A DNA stretch of 64,000 bases from Pithys albifrons albifrons (lineage: Eukaryota; Chordata; Aves; Passeriformes; Thamnophilidae). Below, piece by piece: positions 22,207-38,600 of the stretch. Position 1 is the first letter of the stretch, and every line of letters begins with the position of its first letter. The notes beneath the pieces were generated by a model. The model did no database searches. It was not told where the DNA came from and saw nothing but the letters and a program-made list of their open reading frames with translations. A program made the position numbers and the translations under genes. The stretch lies in contig NC_092473.1 of assembly GCF_047495875.1 (NCBI RefSeq), forward strand, positions 16,226,388 through 16,290,387. Direction: 5' to 3'.

Positions 22207-26138
<3,932 letters not shown>

Positions 26139-29034
26139 CCTCCTCTTCAGGCAAGGACCAGGCTGCTGCTGCTCTGCCCCCTGCCCACGGACAGACTGGG
26201 CATCATCCCGGCCCCAGGCACACCTGGGAAACCTGAACGTGCACCCAGGACACATAAATACCTGTCCCTCACAGCCAAAGGGCTTCCTGGGCGGGGGAAA
26301 CCTTAGAGCTGCAGCTGTGCTGGGAGCGGAGCCGAGCTCTGCTGTCAGTTCCCCTTCCTGCTCCCCCTGCGCCAGGGCAGGAGCCACAATCGGGGCCTTT
26401 GTGTGGCCCCGGGGCTGGCAGGGCCCAGGTGAGGCTCACTGAGAGATCAAGTGGCAGGGGACAGTGGCAGCTGCCCTTGGCAGTGGCTGTTTCCCCATTT
26501 CAACATGAACTCTGTGCTGCTGGAGCTCCATGGGCTGCAGCCCCGGGTTGATCTCGCTGGGCCACAAGCCTTGGCTGCACAGACACACCTGTGCCACCTG
26601 CAGAGCTCACTGAGAGCCCAGGACAGGGTCCTGTCACAGTGTCACCATCACCACCAGTGCTGCACTCACACTGTCCCCTGTCCTGCACTGAGAAACACCC
26701 CAGGGAACAGCACTCCCAGTCACAGCCCATGAGCAGCACAGACATAACTGGGGTATGAGGCAAGGAAAAGCTCAGAATTCCTTCATGTCGTGTCTCTCCA
26801 GGGAAAATGCAGCTTCTGGACATTTTCCCATCAAGCATGACCCAGGGCTGACCAAACTGGCTGAAGGGAGCCCACAGAAAAGGACAGGGACTTTGGACAA
26901 GGGATGGGGGACAGGACAAGGGGGAATGGCCTCCCACTGCCAGGGGGCAGGTTAGATGGGATACTGGGAAGGAATCCTTCCCTGGGAGGGTGGGCAGGCC
27001 CTGGCACAGGTGCCCAGAGATGCTGTGGCTGCCCCAGCCCTGGGAGTGTCCAAGGCCAGGCTGGACAGGGCTTGGAGCAGCCTGGGCTGGTGGGAGGTGT
27101 CCCTGCCCATGGCAGGGGTGGGATTGTGTGATGTTAAGGGTCTCTTTCAAACTGCATCTCTAAGTCCAGGATTCCCCCTGCACAGCTGCACCAGAGCTCG
27201 GGGGGACGAGAGCACAAAATGAGAGAACACGAGGAGAGCAGGTTTGAGGGTTTAATGGGAATTCAAGTAGAGGATTAAAAAGCGATTGGAAGTCGATCCA
27301 GTTTTGAAGCAGGACAGACATTGCCACCAGCACATTCCAGCATCCCTGAGGCCAGGCAGGCAATGGCTCCCTCAGCCAGAGAACCCTCAGCAGGACAGAG
27401 CTGCCTGAGGGAGGCTGGACACCTCTCCTGGCCTTTTCCTGACATATCCTGACAGTAAAAGCACCAGAGACAGGGACTGAATCCAAAGACACACCATTAC
27501 ATTGGGCACAATGTGCAGTGAATCCATAATGTCCATTTCCATCTTACCCAGATCAAGGGTGGGTTTTACCTTGGTGATTTCACACAGTCCTTCCAGCTGA
27601 GACGGGAGCAGGGCAGAGATCACCCCCAATTCCCTTCCATAATTCCAAATTACAAACAGACACCGTTTTATAGGATCAACCAACACCTGGAATCTCAAGA
27701 CCCTCTGGACAGCAGGGTTATTGCTGTACAAACAAGGTGACAGGTACCAAGCAGGCAATGGCATCAGCACTGCCAGAGCTGGACAGCAGGACAGGAAGGA
27801 AAAACCAGTGCTAGAACTGAATTGTAGATACCGGAATCTAAGGAATAACAGCATGTTATTTGCATATATAATTTTTAATTAATTCTATACCACAAAAGCT
27901 TTTGCTGTGGGTTCAGCCAGCACAAACCCCCACCCCACGGCAGAGTACCAACCCCAGCTGGAGATCACACTGGAACCATCCCTGAGCAAGCCAGTGCCCC
28001 CCACATGCCCCACCGTGCCCGGCCCCCGCCGGCACACACGGAAGATCAGAACCCCAGGGTGGGAAGGAAGCACGAGCCATTGTCACACCCAGAGCCCCTG
28101 GGGAAAGCTGCCCTGGGCCCCACATCCCTCCAGGGACTGAGCAGGAACTGGGAGTCTGCAGCTAAAGCCAAGGCAGGCGGCTGTGCTGGTGCTGAAGGAA
28201 GTACAGGAAGTCGGCACAGGCCAATCCAGGTATTTCTGGGAAGCAGGAGGAGTGAAGGACAGTCCTATGTGGCTACAGACTCTGCAAAAGGGTAGGAGAA
28301 TTACATCTACTGTCATCAGTAAGTACATTCCTCTCATCCTCCCTCCTGGGAAACAAGATATATTATCATAGATTCTGCTTAAAATGATAATTTAAATATA
28401 CTCTAATCTGTCTTTAGGCTCAGGGAGTGCCTGTGTGTATTATGTGCTTTACACACACCTGACCTTGGACAGACAGTGTGCAACAGCCACGGTTTGGATT
28501 TGTGAGGGATCATCCCAGCCTGCATCACAGGTGCAATTTGCAGGAGATTAATCTGTTTCTGTGGCCTGACACGGGGCTGTGCCTCTGAGCAGGGCCCCAG
28601 GGGGGTAAAAGAATCATCCCCAGGGCAAACACCAGCTCCATCAGTGTTTCCAAACACCATCACAGTTCCTGCACATCCTGAGCACCATTTCCCTGAACAA
28701 ACCAGGCTGAGCCACGGCCCAGCCTGGCCACAACACAGCCCTTCTCCTCAGATCCAGCAGCTCCACTTCCCCAGCCCAGCCCAGAGGACGCTGTGCTGTG
28801 GAGCATCACTAACACTGGACAGATGTGTCTGTAACCAAACCCAGCCCCAGGCTGCCAGCCCTGGGCGCCACGGGAACGCCCCTTCGCTCCAAAGTGCATT
28901 TCAAGACTGAGCTGTAAACAGAATCACACGGGGAGGACAGAGGGGTGACAAGCTAAGGGGTGCTGACTCCGGGGAGTCCCAGTGGGTGTGTCGGTGCCGC
29001 GGGGTGGTCCCGGGCCCCCCAGCAGCGCTGCCCG
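26139..29034. other. BRICD5 upstream region and probable PGP 3' UTR
   Basis: I see no coding exon. Part of it is likely PGP 3' UTR on the minus strand. Minus-strand ATTAAA hexamers occur at 27874-27879 and 27251-27256, and I cannot tell which is used. A CR1 copy is at 26890-27160. The rest is unique, with an AT-rich patch at 27850-27900 and another at 28370-28400. Confidence 0.4.
26890..27160 (+). mobile_element. CR1 LINE 3' fragment upstream of BRICD5
   Basis: Sense CR1 sequence: 'gggtgggcaggccctggcac', 'gagtgtccaaggccaggctg', 'gtccctgcccatggcagggg'. Confidence 0.85.
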
Positions 29035-32000
29035 TCACTGCCCCAGCGCGGGCAGCAGGTCGGCGATGCTGTCGACGTAGTAATCGGGCACGAGGCTGCG
29101 CCGCGCGGGGCACTCGCTGTCCAGGTGGGCGCGCACCTCGTCCAGCGCCGTGACCCCGGTGAGGGTGAGCAGCGTGGTCAGCCCGCAGCTGTTCCCCAGC
29201 AGGATGTCGGTGTCCAGCCGGTCCCCCACCATGATGGTGCGCGCCGGGTCCACCTCGAACTCGCTGGCCACGCAGTCGAACATGAACCGGTTGGGTTTGC
29301 CCACGATGAAAGCCTCGCGCTGCGCCGCCGTCTCCACGGCCTTCACCAGGCAGCCCGTCCCTGGGGATGGCAGGGCAGGGTCAGGGGGCACAGAGACACA
29401 CGGGGGATGGCAGGGCAGGGTCAGGGGGCACAGAGACACACGGGGGATGGCAGGATGGGGCAGCACACAGTGCCACACTGGGGGATGGCAGGGTCAGGGG
29501 GGCACACAGAGCCACACGGGGGATGGCACGGCAGGGTCAGGGGGCACAGAGGCACACGGGGGATGGCAGGGTCAGGGGGCACAGAGCCACACGGGGGATG
29601 GCACGGCAGGGTCAGGGGGCACAGAGCCACACGGGGGATGGCAGGGCAGGGTCAGGGGGCACACAGTGCCACACTGGGGATGGCACGGCAGGGTCGGGGG
29701 GCACAGAGACACACTGGGGATGGCAGGGTCAGGGGGCACAGAGTGCCACACGGGGGATGGCAGGATGGGGCAGCACACAGTGCCACACGGGGGATGGCAG
29801 GGCAGGGTCAGGGGGCACAGAGACACACGGGGGATGGCACGGCAGGGTCGGGGGGCACAGAGACACACTGGGGATGGCAGGGTCAGGGGGCACAGAGTGC
29901 CACACGGGGGATGGCAGGATGGGGCAGCACACAGTGCCACACGGGGGATGGCAGGGCAGGGTCAGGGGGCACAGAGACACACGGGGGATGGCAGGGTGGG
30001 GCAGCACACAGAGCCACACTGGGGGATGGCAGGGTCAGGGGGCACAGAGACACACGGGGGATGGCAGGGCAGGGTCAGGGGGCACAGAGACACACGGGGG
30101 ATGGCAGGGTCAGGGGGCACAGAGACACACGGGGGATGGCAGGGCAGGGTCAGGGGGCACAGTGCCACACGGGGGATGGCAGGGCAGGGTCAGGGGGCAC
30201 ACAGAGCCACACTGGGGATGGCAGGGCAGGGTCAGGGGGCACACAGAGCCACACGGGGGATGGCAGGATAGGGGGGCACACAGAGACACACGGGGGATGG
30301 CAGGGAAGGGTCAGGGGGCACACAGTGCCACACGGGGGATGGCAGGAAAGGGTCAGGGGGCACAGAGACACACGGGGGATGGCAGGGCAGGGTCAGGGGG
30401 CACAGAGACACAGTGGGGATGGCAGGGCAGGGTCAGGGGGCACAGAGACACAGTGGGGATGGCAGGGCAGGGTCAGGGGGCACAGAGACACAGTGGGGAT
30501 GGCAGGGCAGGGTCAGGGGGCACAGAGTGCCACACGGGGGATGGCAGGATGGGGCAGCACACAGAGCCACACAGGGGATGGCAGGGAAGGGTCAGGGGGC
30601 ACACAGTGCCACACTGGGGATGGCAGGGTCAGGGGGCACAGAGTGCCACACGGGGGATGGCAGGATGGGGGGGCACAGAGTGCCACAGTGGGGATGGCAG
30701 GGCAGGGTCAGGGGGCACAGAGAGCCATACGGGGGATGGCAGGGCAGGGTCAGGGGGCACAGAGAGCCATACGGGGGATGGCAGGGCAGGGTCAGGGGGC
30801 ACAGAGCCACACGGGGGATGGCACGGCAGGGTCAGGGGGCACACAGTGCCACACTGGGGATGGCAGAGAAGGGCATCACACAGTGCCACACTGGGGATGG
30901 CAGGATGGGGCAGCCTCAGTGCCACACTGGGGAGAGCAGGGCAGGGTCAGAGGAGCACAGCCCTCAGTGCACACACAAGCCCAGGACAAACCCACTCAGG
31001 GCTTCAGGAGCACAACCCCTTGGGGTTACAGGCAGAGGGACAGGCCAGTCCCAGCAGAGGCAGCACAAAGCCTGCCAGGAAGCTGGAACTCTGTCCCACA
31101 CCGTTATTCCCTGGGTAAAGGATCAACATGGATTCCGTCTCTTTCAGGGGTGCTGTGAGGCAAAGTCCAGGCTCTGGCACGCCCTGGCTGCCACACAGAA
31201 TCCCAGAATAGCCTGGGCTGGAAGAGACTTCTGGCCATCATCCAGAGCAGGGTCACCAGGAGCGGGTGACACAGGACCCCAGGTGGGGCTGCAACGTCTC
31301 CAGAGGGGGAGACTCCACAGCCTCCTGGGCAGCTGTTCCAGAGCTCTGCCACCCCCGTGGAAAGAAGCCCTTCCTCATGCTGAGGTGGAACTTCCTGATT
31401 TCAGCGCCACACTCAGCAAGCAGACCCGCCGCGCCCGGGCCCACCCCCGCCCCCCCGCCCCGCGCACCGGGGATGGCGGCGCCGCCCTCGAGGGGCAGGC
31501 GGTGGTCGCGGTTGGTGCCGACGAGCAGACAGTCGGGGTAGCGCAGGAGGTAACGCAGCGCCTGGCACAGCTTCGCGTAGCTGAAGTGCTCGTCGAAGCC
31601 CACGAGCACGGCGCGCACGGCGGGGTCCAGCGGCGCCTGGGCCCAGTCGGCGGGCGCGGGGCCGGGCAGGGCGGCGGGGCCGGTGCCCCGGTGCGGCACC
31701 CCCGCGGCCTCCAGCTCGGCGGCGAGCGCGGGCCCGCCCAGCACGTAGGCGGCGGCGCCGGGCGGCAGCGCCTGGCGCAGGTAGCGGGCGGCGCAGAAGG
31801 CCGAGCCGAAGATGTGCCGGGGCTCGGCGGGAGGGAATCCGAGGCGCCGCAGCTTCTCGGTGTAGGCCGCGCGCGTCCGCCCGCTGTTATTGGTCACGTA
31901 GCACAGCCGCTTGCCCGCCGCCGCCAGCCGGCCCAGCGCCTCCGCCGCGCCGCTCACCGCCGCCTCGCCGCGCCACAGCACGCCGTCGCAGTCGAACAGC

Positions 32001-32086
32001 AGCGTGTCGGCGTTGGCGAGCACGGCCCGCGCCGCCTCCCCCTCCAGCCGCCGGCAGCGCCGCGGGGCCGTGACCGCGTCCGCCAT
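29035..32086 (-). CDS. PGP: PGP, phosphoglycolate / glycerol-3-phosphate phosphatase
   Basis: Two coding exons (31468-32086 and 29035-29360) join in phase to 314 codons plus stop, close to the human length of about 321. The protein is a HAD-family phosphatase of the C2-cap class. Motif I is FDCDGVLW (nucleophile and acid Asp near residues 32 and 34), motif II is YVTNNSGR (about 63-70), the motif III lysine is in VGKPN (about 228), and motif IV is GDRLDTD (about 252-258). The C2 cap lies between, including [17 protein letters not shown] is a cytosolic metabolite-repair enzyme that hydrolyses 2-phosphoglycolate and related side products, and also glycerol 3-phosphate. The ATG sits in a CpG island shared with E4F1. 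The intron is largely one minisatellite. Exon 1 is extremely GC-rich. Confidence 0.97.
29361..30940. repeat. ~1.6 kb minisatellite filling the PGP intron
   Basis: About 40 copies of a G-rich unit (cgggggatggcagggcaggg, then tcagggggcacagagacaca). The basic period is 40 bp, with shorter 35-bp variants lacking 'gggca' and other variants carrying 'ggatggggcagcacacagtg'. Higher-order repeats of several units are visible; for example 29700-29800 recurs at about 29855-29955. The array starts at or immediately next to the PGP exon 2 acceptor. Very long open frames on both strands here come only from the repeat. Confidence 0.95.
31200..31415 (-). mobile_element. CR1 LINE 3' fragment (PGP intron)
   Basis: Antisense CR1 reading 'cagaatcccagaatagcctg', then 'gttccagagctctgccaccc' and 'aagcccttcctcatgctgag'. 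It lies between the minisatellite and PGP exon 1. Confidence 0.75.
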
Positions 32087-32620
32087 GGCCGCCCGCCCGC
32101 CCGGCGCGCCTCCCGGCCCCGCCGCCTGGCCCCGCCCCCCGGCCTCCCCATTGGCCGCCCCGTCGCCTGGGCCCGCCCCCCGGCCTTTCCATTGGCCGGA
32201 CGCCGCGCGAACCGCGTTCCCATTGGGTGGTGGGGCGGCGACCACGCCCACCGAGCCGGTAGCCGGCGCCCCGCCCGCAGGGCCCCGTCCTGTGCTCCCA
32301 TTGGTCGGCTCCCCGCAGGGCCCGCCCCCCGCGCGCTGCCATTGGCCGGTCCCGGCGGTCCCGGCAGGGTGTGTTTGGTAACGCGGTCGGTAACTCGGCA
32401 GTAACTCGCAGTAACTCGGGAGTGACCCGCCGGTAACTCGCCAGGCTCCGCCCCGCCGGCTCACGGCGCTCGGAGGGCGCGGGGCCCGTGCCCGGCACCG
32501 CCCCGGGGTGTGCGGAACCCCCGCGCTCTGGGCGCGTTCCCCGCCGAGCCCCGTCCCGTTGTTATGACGACACGGCCGTAAAGCCGCCATCTTGCGGCGC
32601 GTTGCGACACGAGGGCCGCG
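32087..32620. promoter_or_regulatory. Bidirectional PGP/E4F1 promoter
   Basis: The PGP and E4F1 start codons diverge across 534 bp of CpG-rich DNA. It contains five ATTGG boxes in the same orientation (inverted CCAAT, NF-Y type) at 32150, 32191, 32222, 32300 and 32341, with GC boxes between them (for example ccccgcccccc at 32131-32141). A cluster of GTAACTCG motifs lies at 32388-32443. A textbook YY1 site, GCCGCCATCTTG (32583-32594), sits 26 bp before the E4F1 ATG. No TATA box is evident. Factor binding is inferred from motifs. Confidence 0.8.
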
Positions 32621-35600
32621 ATGGCAACGGGCGCGGGGCCGGCGGCGCTTACGGCAGCAGCGGCCGGGCCGGGCCCTGAGCCCTGCGCGGGCCCCGCCGC
32701 CCTCCTCGGCCTCCCGCCGCCCTTCGCCGAGCAAGGTACGGCCCGCACGGCGCCCCGGCCCGCACGGCGCGGCCTGGCGGCGGCGGGGACCAGCCCGGCG
32801 CGGGGGGGCGGGCCCGGCAGCGCCGGTGCTGTCAGCGGGGCGGGGGCGGCGGCGGCGGCGGGTCCGTGTGTCCCCCCCGGGGGTCGCCGCCGGCCCCTCT
32901 CAGCCCCCGGGCAGGGCTCTCGGTGTGTCAGGCTGCCCGGGCGGGGCGGGGTGTCCCACCCCGGGGGTGCTGGCCTCGCGTGCCCGGTGGGGCCCGGCCG
33001 GGGGGTGACGGTGACGGTGACGGTGAGCGCGGGGTCCCTCCCGCCCGGCCCGGCCCCGCTGACGGCGCTGTCCCCGCAGACGAGGATGACGTGCACCGGT
33101 GCGGGCGCTGCCAGGCCGAGTTCCGCTGCCTGCAGGAGTTCGTGCAGCACAAGCTGCAGAAGCGCTGCCAGCGCCCTCCGGACCCGCTCGCCGCGCTGCT
33201 CCACGAAGGACAAAAGGTGACAGCGGCTGGAGGAGGGACGGGATGGGGATGCGGCGGCTGCTGGGGCGGAGGGGAGGGAGCAGCGAGTGTAACGGCACCA
33301 AACCTGCCTGCTGAGCCGCTCTGTGCTCCAGCAGGTCGTTCCTGCTGTCGAGGAGTCCATCACAGTTGCTCACATTGTCGTTGAAGCCTCTTCCATAGCA
33401 GAGGAGATCAGCAATGCCTCGGCCATCGTAGGTGAGCTCTGAGGGGCTGCCTTTGCCCCCGGGGGGTTGGAATCTGTGCCTGCCCTGGTGGGTCGGGGTT
33501 GGGAGGTGACACCTCCGTGTCACTGGGGCTGGGGGTGGGTTTCCCTCAGAGCTGTGGGAGGGCAGCTCTGCACTTCTCTCTGCTTTAGTATCAGGGAATA
33601 CAATCCTGGAATGGGTTGGGTTGGGAGGGTTCTCAAAGATCATCCAGTGCCACCCCTGCCATGGGCAGGGACACCTCCCACCAGCCCAGGGTGCTCCAAG
33701 CCCTGTCCAGCCTGGCCTTGGACACTCCCAGGGCTGGGGCAGCCACAGCTTCTCTGGGCACCTGTGCCAGGGCCTGCCCACCCTCCCAGGGAAGAGTTTC
33801 CTCCTAACATCCAATCTAAACCTGACTCACTTCAGCTTAACTAACACAAACAATTAATACAAATCAGATTTAAGACCCCATTCCTGAAGTGCCCATTCCA
33901 ATACTTGGGCTGCAATAACGAGTCTGCCCGTGCAGATTTAAAGTACCTTTTCTCCTTCTCTCTGCACAAAATGCTGGAACAGTGAGTTGTTTGCTGGGTA
34001 AAGCTCTGCCCTGTCAAGACCCCAAATGTCTCCCCACCCTTTTCCCAGGCAGTGGGCACATCAAAGAGGTCATTGTAGCAGGAGACCATGTGTTTGAGAG
34101 CCCCACCGTGGACGGGGAGGGCAGTGAGGGGCAGGGCAGCCCCGAGGAGCAGGAGCAGGAGCAGGAGCAGGACATTCCCAGCGAGCTGGGCAAGGTGAAG
34201 CTGCAGGTGAACCAGGAGGGCCGATACGTGTGTGGGCTGTGCCAGAAGACCTTCAAAACTGTGAGTACCATCCACTCATGGGGGTCAGGGAGGGGCTTGG
34301 CAGCTGAGAGAGTTCAAAGGGAATGGGACCGAGAATGAGCTGCTCTGCTGCCTGAGGCACTGCCCAGAGGGAAGTGCTGCTTTCACAAGGAGTGGTGATG
34401 TTCCTTGTGGCTGAAGTGTAAAGCCCTAAACCATTTGGAAGGTCTCTTAGAGGAAATTCTTTCCCAGGCCAGCATCCTCAAGGCTCACATGATCACTCAC
34501 AGCAGCAGGAAGGACTATGAGTGTAAGCTCTGTGGAACCTCCTTTAGGACAAAGGGCTCTCTGATCCGGCACCAGCGGCGCCACACGGGTAAGAGCTCTC
34601 CAGAACAGCAGTTCCTCCTTGCTAGAGCTGTGTGTGGTTATCCATTTGCCTTCCAGTGGAATTTCTTGTGCTTTCCATCTTCTGCTGAGGTGATACCGTT
34701 GATATTTGAGCTGCTGGGAGGCTCTGGGATAAGCACAGTCCAAAGGCTGTAGAAAGCTGAGCATGTTCTTCCAGCAGCCTGACACACAGAACTGATCCTG
34801 GCAGTGTGTAATGTTGTTTTCATTCTTGTCATTCCAGATGAAAGACCTTACAAATGCAAGAAATGTGGGAAAAGCTTCCGAGAATCAGGAGCTTTGACTC
34901 GGCACCTTAAATCTCTGACACCTTGCACTGAAAAAATTCGCTTCAACATGACCAAAGAAATCGTTGTCAACAAAGAGGATTTGCCATCAGGTCAGTGATG
35001 CTGTCACTGATAAAGCCAAAGCCTCCTGGCACTTGGAATATAAATTCATTCTGGCACAGGTGCCCAGAGAAGCTGTGGCTGCCCCATCCGTGGAAGTGCC
35101 CAAGGCCAGGCTGGATGGGGCTTGGAGCACCCTGGGCTGGTGGGAGGTGTCCCTGCCCATGGCAGGGCATAGAATGAGATGAGCCTTGAGGTTCCTCCCA
35201 GTCCAAAGCAAACCATTCCAGGATTCTCATTTATGAAAAAAGCCTAAAATCTGTAGTATTCAGTTTATATTCTTTGTACAGGGAGAAGTAATTTATAGAG
35301 CCAGACTATTACCCTGAAACTCTTGTAGCCAGGTATTGACTGGGGAATGTGTGAGGATCTGGTACAAAGGTGGCTTTAACAAGCACCTCCTGTCCAAGGC
35401 CAGATATTTTGTAGGCCCCAGGGCATTGAGGGGTGGCCATTCCCTGAGGGGTTCATGTGCTGCTTCCCCTGCAGGCTCCTGCAGCTCCAACACGGACACC
35501 GTGTCATCGATAGCGAGCGAATCCATCGAGGCCTCCCCCGTCATCCACCTCGTGACAGATGCCAAAGGCAACGTTCTGCATGAGGTCCATGTCCAGATGC

Positions 35601-38600
35601 AGGAACTGCCTGTGGTGGATGGAAAGCCCCTGGACCCAGAGGTGAGTGTCGTTTCTCTGGAACACCCTACGTGTGTTTCACGCAAAGAATGTTTTGCCTC
35701 CTGAATAAAATGTTTGTAGGTGCCAAGAATAAATCTGAGTGTAGGAGTTAAGTGGTTAATTAGGTTCTTTTCCACGTGGGCAGGCTCTGTGCTCTGACCT
35801 GGGCCCATCTGCTGCTGAGCTTAGCAGTGTGTGTAGATTACAGGGCATGTCACCAGCACGTACTGGAGGACGAGGGGGTGTTTTTGTTGACCATTCCCTA
35901 CAAGACTGTGGAAGGGGCAAAGGCGTGTGATCCCTTGGGTTTCAGAGTACAGATCCACCTTATGTTCCTCCCCAGCCCAAGGGTTGGTCTTTCAGCCCTG
36001 TAGCACAGCATTAGACACCCCACAGAGTGTGACTGTCACAGCAATGTTGCTGTAAAAAAGGGCAGACTGTGGATTTGCTGTGCAAACTTCCTGTTTATTC
36101 CTTCAGCAGTCGCATCCTGAGGAGCTGCCTTGTGAGGGGGAAGTGAACAGTGAGAATCTGCTGAGGCAAGCCATGAGGAATTCAGGAATTGTGATTGAGA
36201 GAATTGCTGTGGAGGAGGTGCAGAAGCCAGATGAACCTGCTACAGCTGCTCCAGAAGAACTGGAAGTGGTGGAAGTACAAGAGGAGCCCTGTGGGGAACA
36301 GTGTGTCAAATTAGAAGAACGAGAGTCTGTATGTTTGTATTCCATAAATAGATGAATTTTTAGTCTTCCTTGCCTGTATTTGGTGTGAGTAGCACTGTTC
36401 ACCTCACACCCCTCTGTGTCCTCATGTCTCTCTGGTGCCTGTTGCTTTGTGTCAGTTTTTATAGTTATACTTTTCAGTGTAACATTTCAGTGAGTGTTAG
36501 TAACACGTGTGATGTCTCAGCAACAGAGATCTCTTCCTTGTCAAAGCTGGAGTGTTTAACTGGGAATTTGGGTAGCAATCCTTATTCTACACGCCAGTAC
36601 AAAGAGAAGTTTTACCATTTTCTCTCCAATAGGTACCTGCAGAAAGAAGCAACGGGTACCAACGATACCTTTGCCCTCACTGTAGTGAAGCCTTCAGTGA
36701 AACTGCTGCCCTGGAAACACACATCAAAAGTCACACAGGTAAAGTTGTGCTGCTGCTGTTGTCTGACATGTGCTGTGGCCTACAGGGGCCTCAGCCATGG
36801 TACAACTGTGCTTCAGACTCCTTGGCTTTGTGTGGCTAAAGTCAATGCTTAACACGCTGCCTCAGCAGGGCCGTTGGACTGGATGATGCCCAGAGGTCCA
36901 TTCCAACCCCAGATATTTTAGGATTCTGTGGCAGCCCACACATGAAGCTGAAAATAAAACTCCTCTCCTTCTCTGGATTATTTTTCTCTTAGAATTTAGT
37001 TCCAGCCTGTACTGGATCCTTCCTGCTGCTGGTTGTCCTGGCTCAACCACATGTTCTCTCTCTCTCTCTAGATTACAAACCTTTCAAGTGTGAGGAGTGT
37101 GGCAAGGAGTTCACCAAGGGCTACCTGCTGAAGAAGCACCAGGAGGTGCACGTGAACGAGCGGCGGTTCCGCTGCGGGGAGTGTGGGAAGCTCTACAAGA
37201 CCATCGCCCACGTGAAGGGGCACCGGCGGGTGCACTCGGACGAGCGGCCCTACCCCTGCCCCAAGTGTGGCAAGCGCTACAAGACAAAGGTGTGCCCCCC
37301 TTCCCAGAGCCAGGGCTTGGCAGAGCTTAGGGGGCTTCGCTGGCAAAGAGCAAGTGCCAGCTCACCTGCCTCATGATGCCCAGAGAAGCTGTGGCTGCCC
37401 CATCCCTGAAGTGCTCAAGGCCAGATTGGACGGGGCTTGGAGCAAACTGATCTAGTGGAAGGTGTCCCTGCCCCTGTCAGGAGGTGGAACTGGGTGGGCT
37501 TTAAGGTCCCTTTCAACCCAAACAATTCTGGGATTCTGATCTGAAGCTCCACAAAGAGGTTTTGGTGTAGTGAGCAGAAGAAGAAAAGTGTTCATGAAAA
37601 TGTCACATTTGTGAAAAAACTGTTCTTTCATGTGTGGAACAAATATGTAATAACAGTATATCCTGGTTGCAGCCAGGACAGGGTTAATTTTTGCAGTAGC
37701 CAATCAGGGCATAGCCAGGGCACAGGTTGTTCTCTATCACCCATGTCATTGCTGGGGCCTGTGGAAGGGAGTCACTTCTGGGCAGAAGTGGTTCCCTGGG
37801 TTTGAGAAAACGTGGTGGAGGGCGACATCCAGCATTGTCTGATATTGGGTTTTTTTTTCTGTGAACCACTCACCTGTTTCTTGCACCCTCTGTCACTCAT
37901 ATTGCTGCTGTTACTGTTGATTTTCTTATCTCATTGCCATTTCCAGTAAATTCCTTATTCAGCCCATGGTTTTCACCTTTCGTGCCTCCAGTTCTCTCCA
38001 TGCCACTGCAGGGGGAGGGGGAGCGGGTGAGCAGCTCACGGTTTGGCAAGTCTTGGTGGGAGCACTAACTGGGGGAGTGCCATTCCTGAGCCGTGGCACA
38101 ATACAGAGGCTGAGTTTAACCCTGGAAGTGAAACTCCTGCCTCCCTGAGCTTGCCGTGTCCTTCCTGAGCCCTCCCCTCGCTTCCCTGTGTGTGCAGAAC
38201 GCGCAGCAGGTGCATTTCCGCACGCACCTGGAGGACAAGCCGTACGTGTGCCAGTTCTGCAGCCGCGGGTTCCGGGAGAAGGGATCGCTGGTGCGCCACA
38301 TCCGCCACCACACCGGAGAGAAGCCCTTCAAGTGCTACAAGTGCGGGCGCGGCTTCGCCGAGCATGGGACGCTCAACAGGCACCTCCGCACCAAAGGTGA
38401 GCCCCCAGCCTGGGCTGCCTTGCCTGGGGGCTGCTCCCTGCCTGGGTGGCAGCGATTCCTGGGGGGATCTGACCTCCGGTGTCCCAGGCTGTGTGTTCAG
38501 GTGCATCTCGGGGGCATCAGGAGATGCCTGGAGAAGGTCAGATCAGACTGGAGAAGAGAAGGTTGTGTGGAGAGCTCACAACAGTCTGTCAGTGTCTAGG

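Noticed and set aside
28960..31158. A 732-residue open frame and overlapping long frames on both strands across the PGP intron
   Set aside because: They are made of the ~40-bp minisatellite reading open in several frames at once, with no start context or domain. The true exons on either side are PGP.
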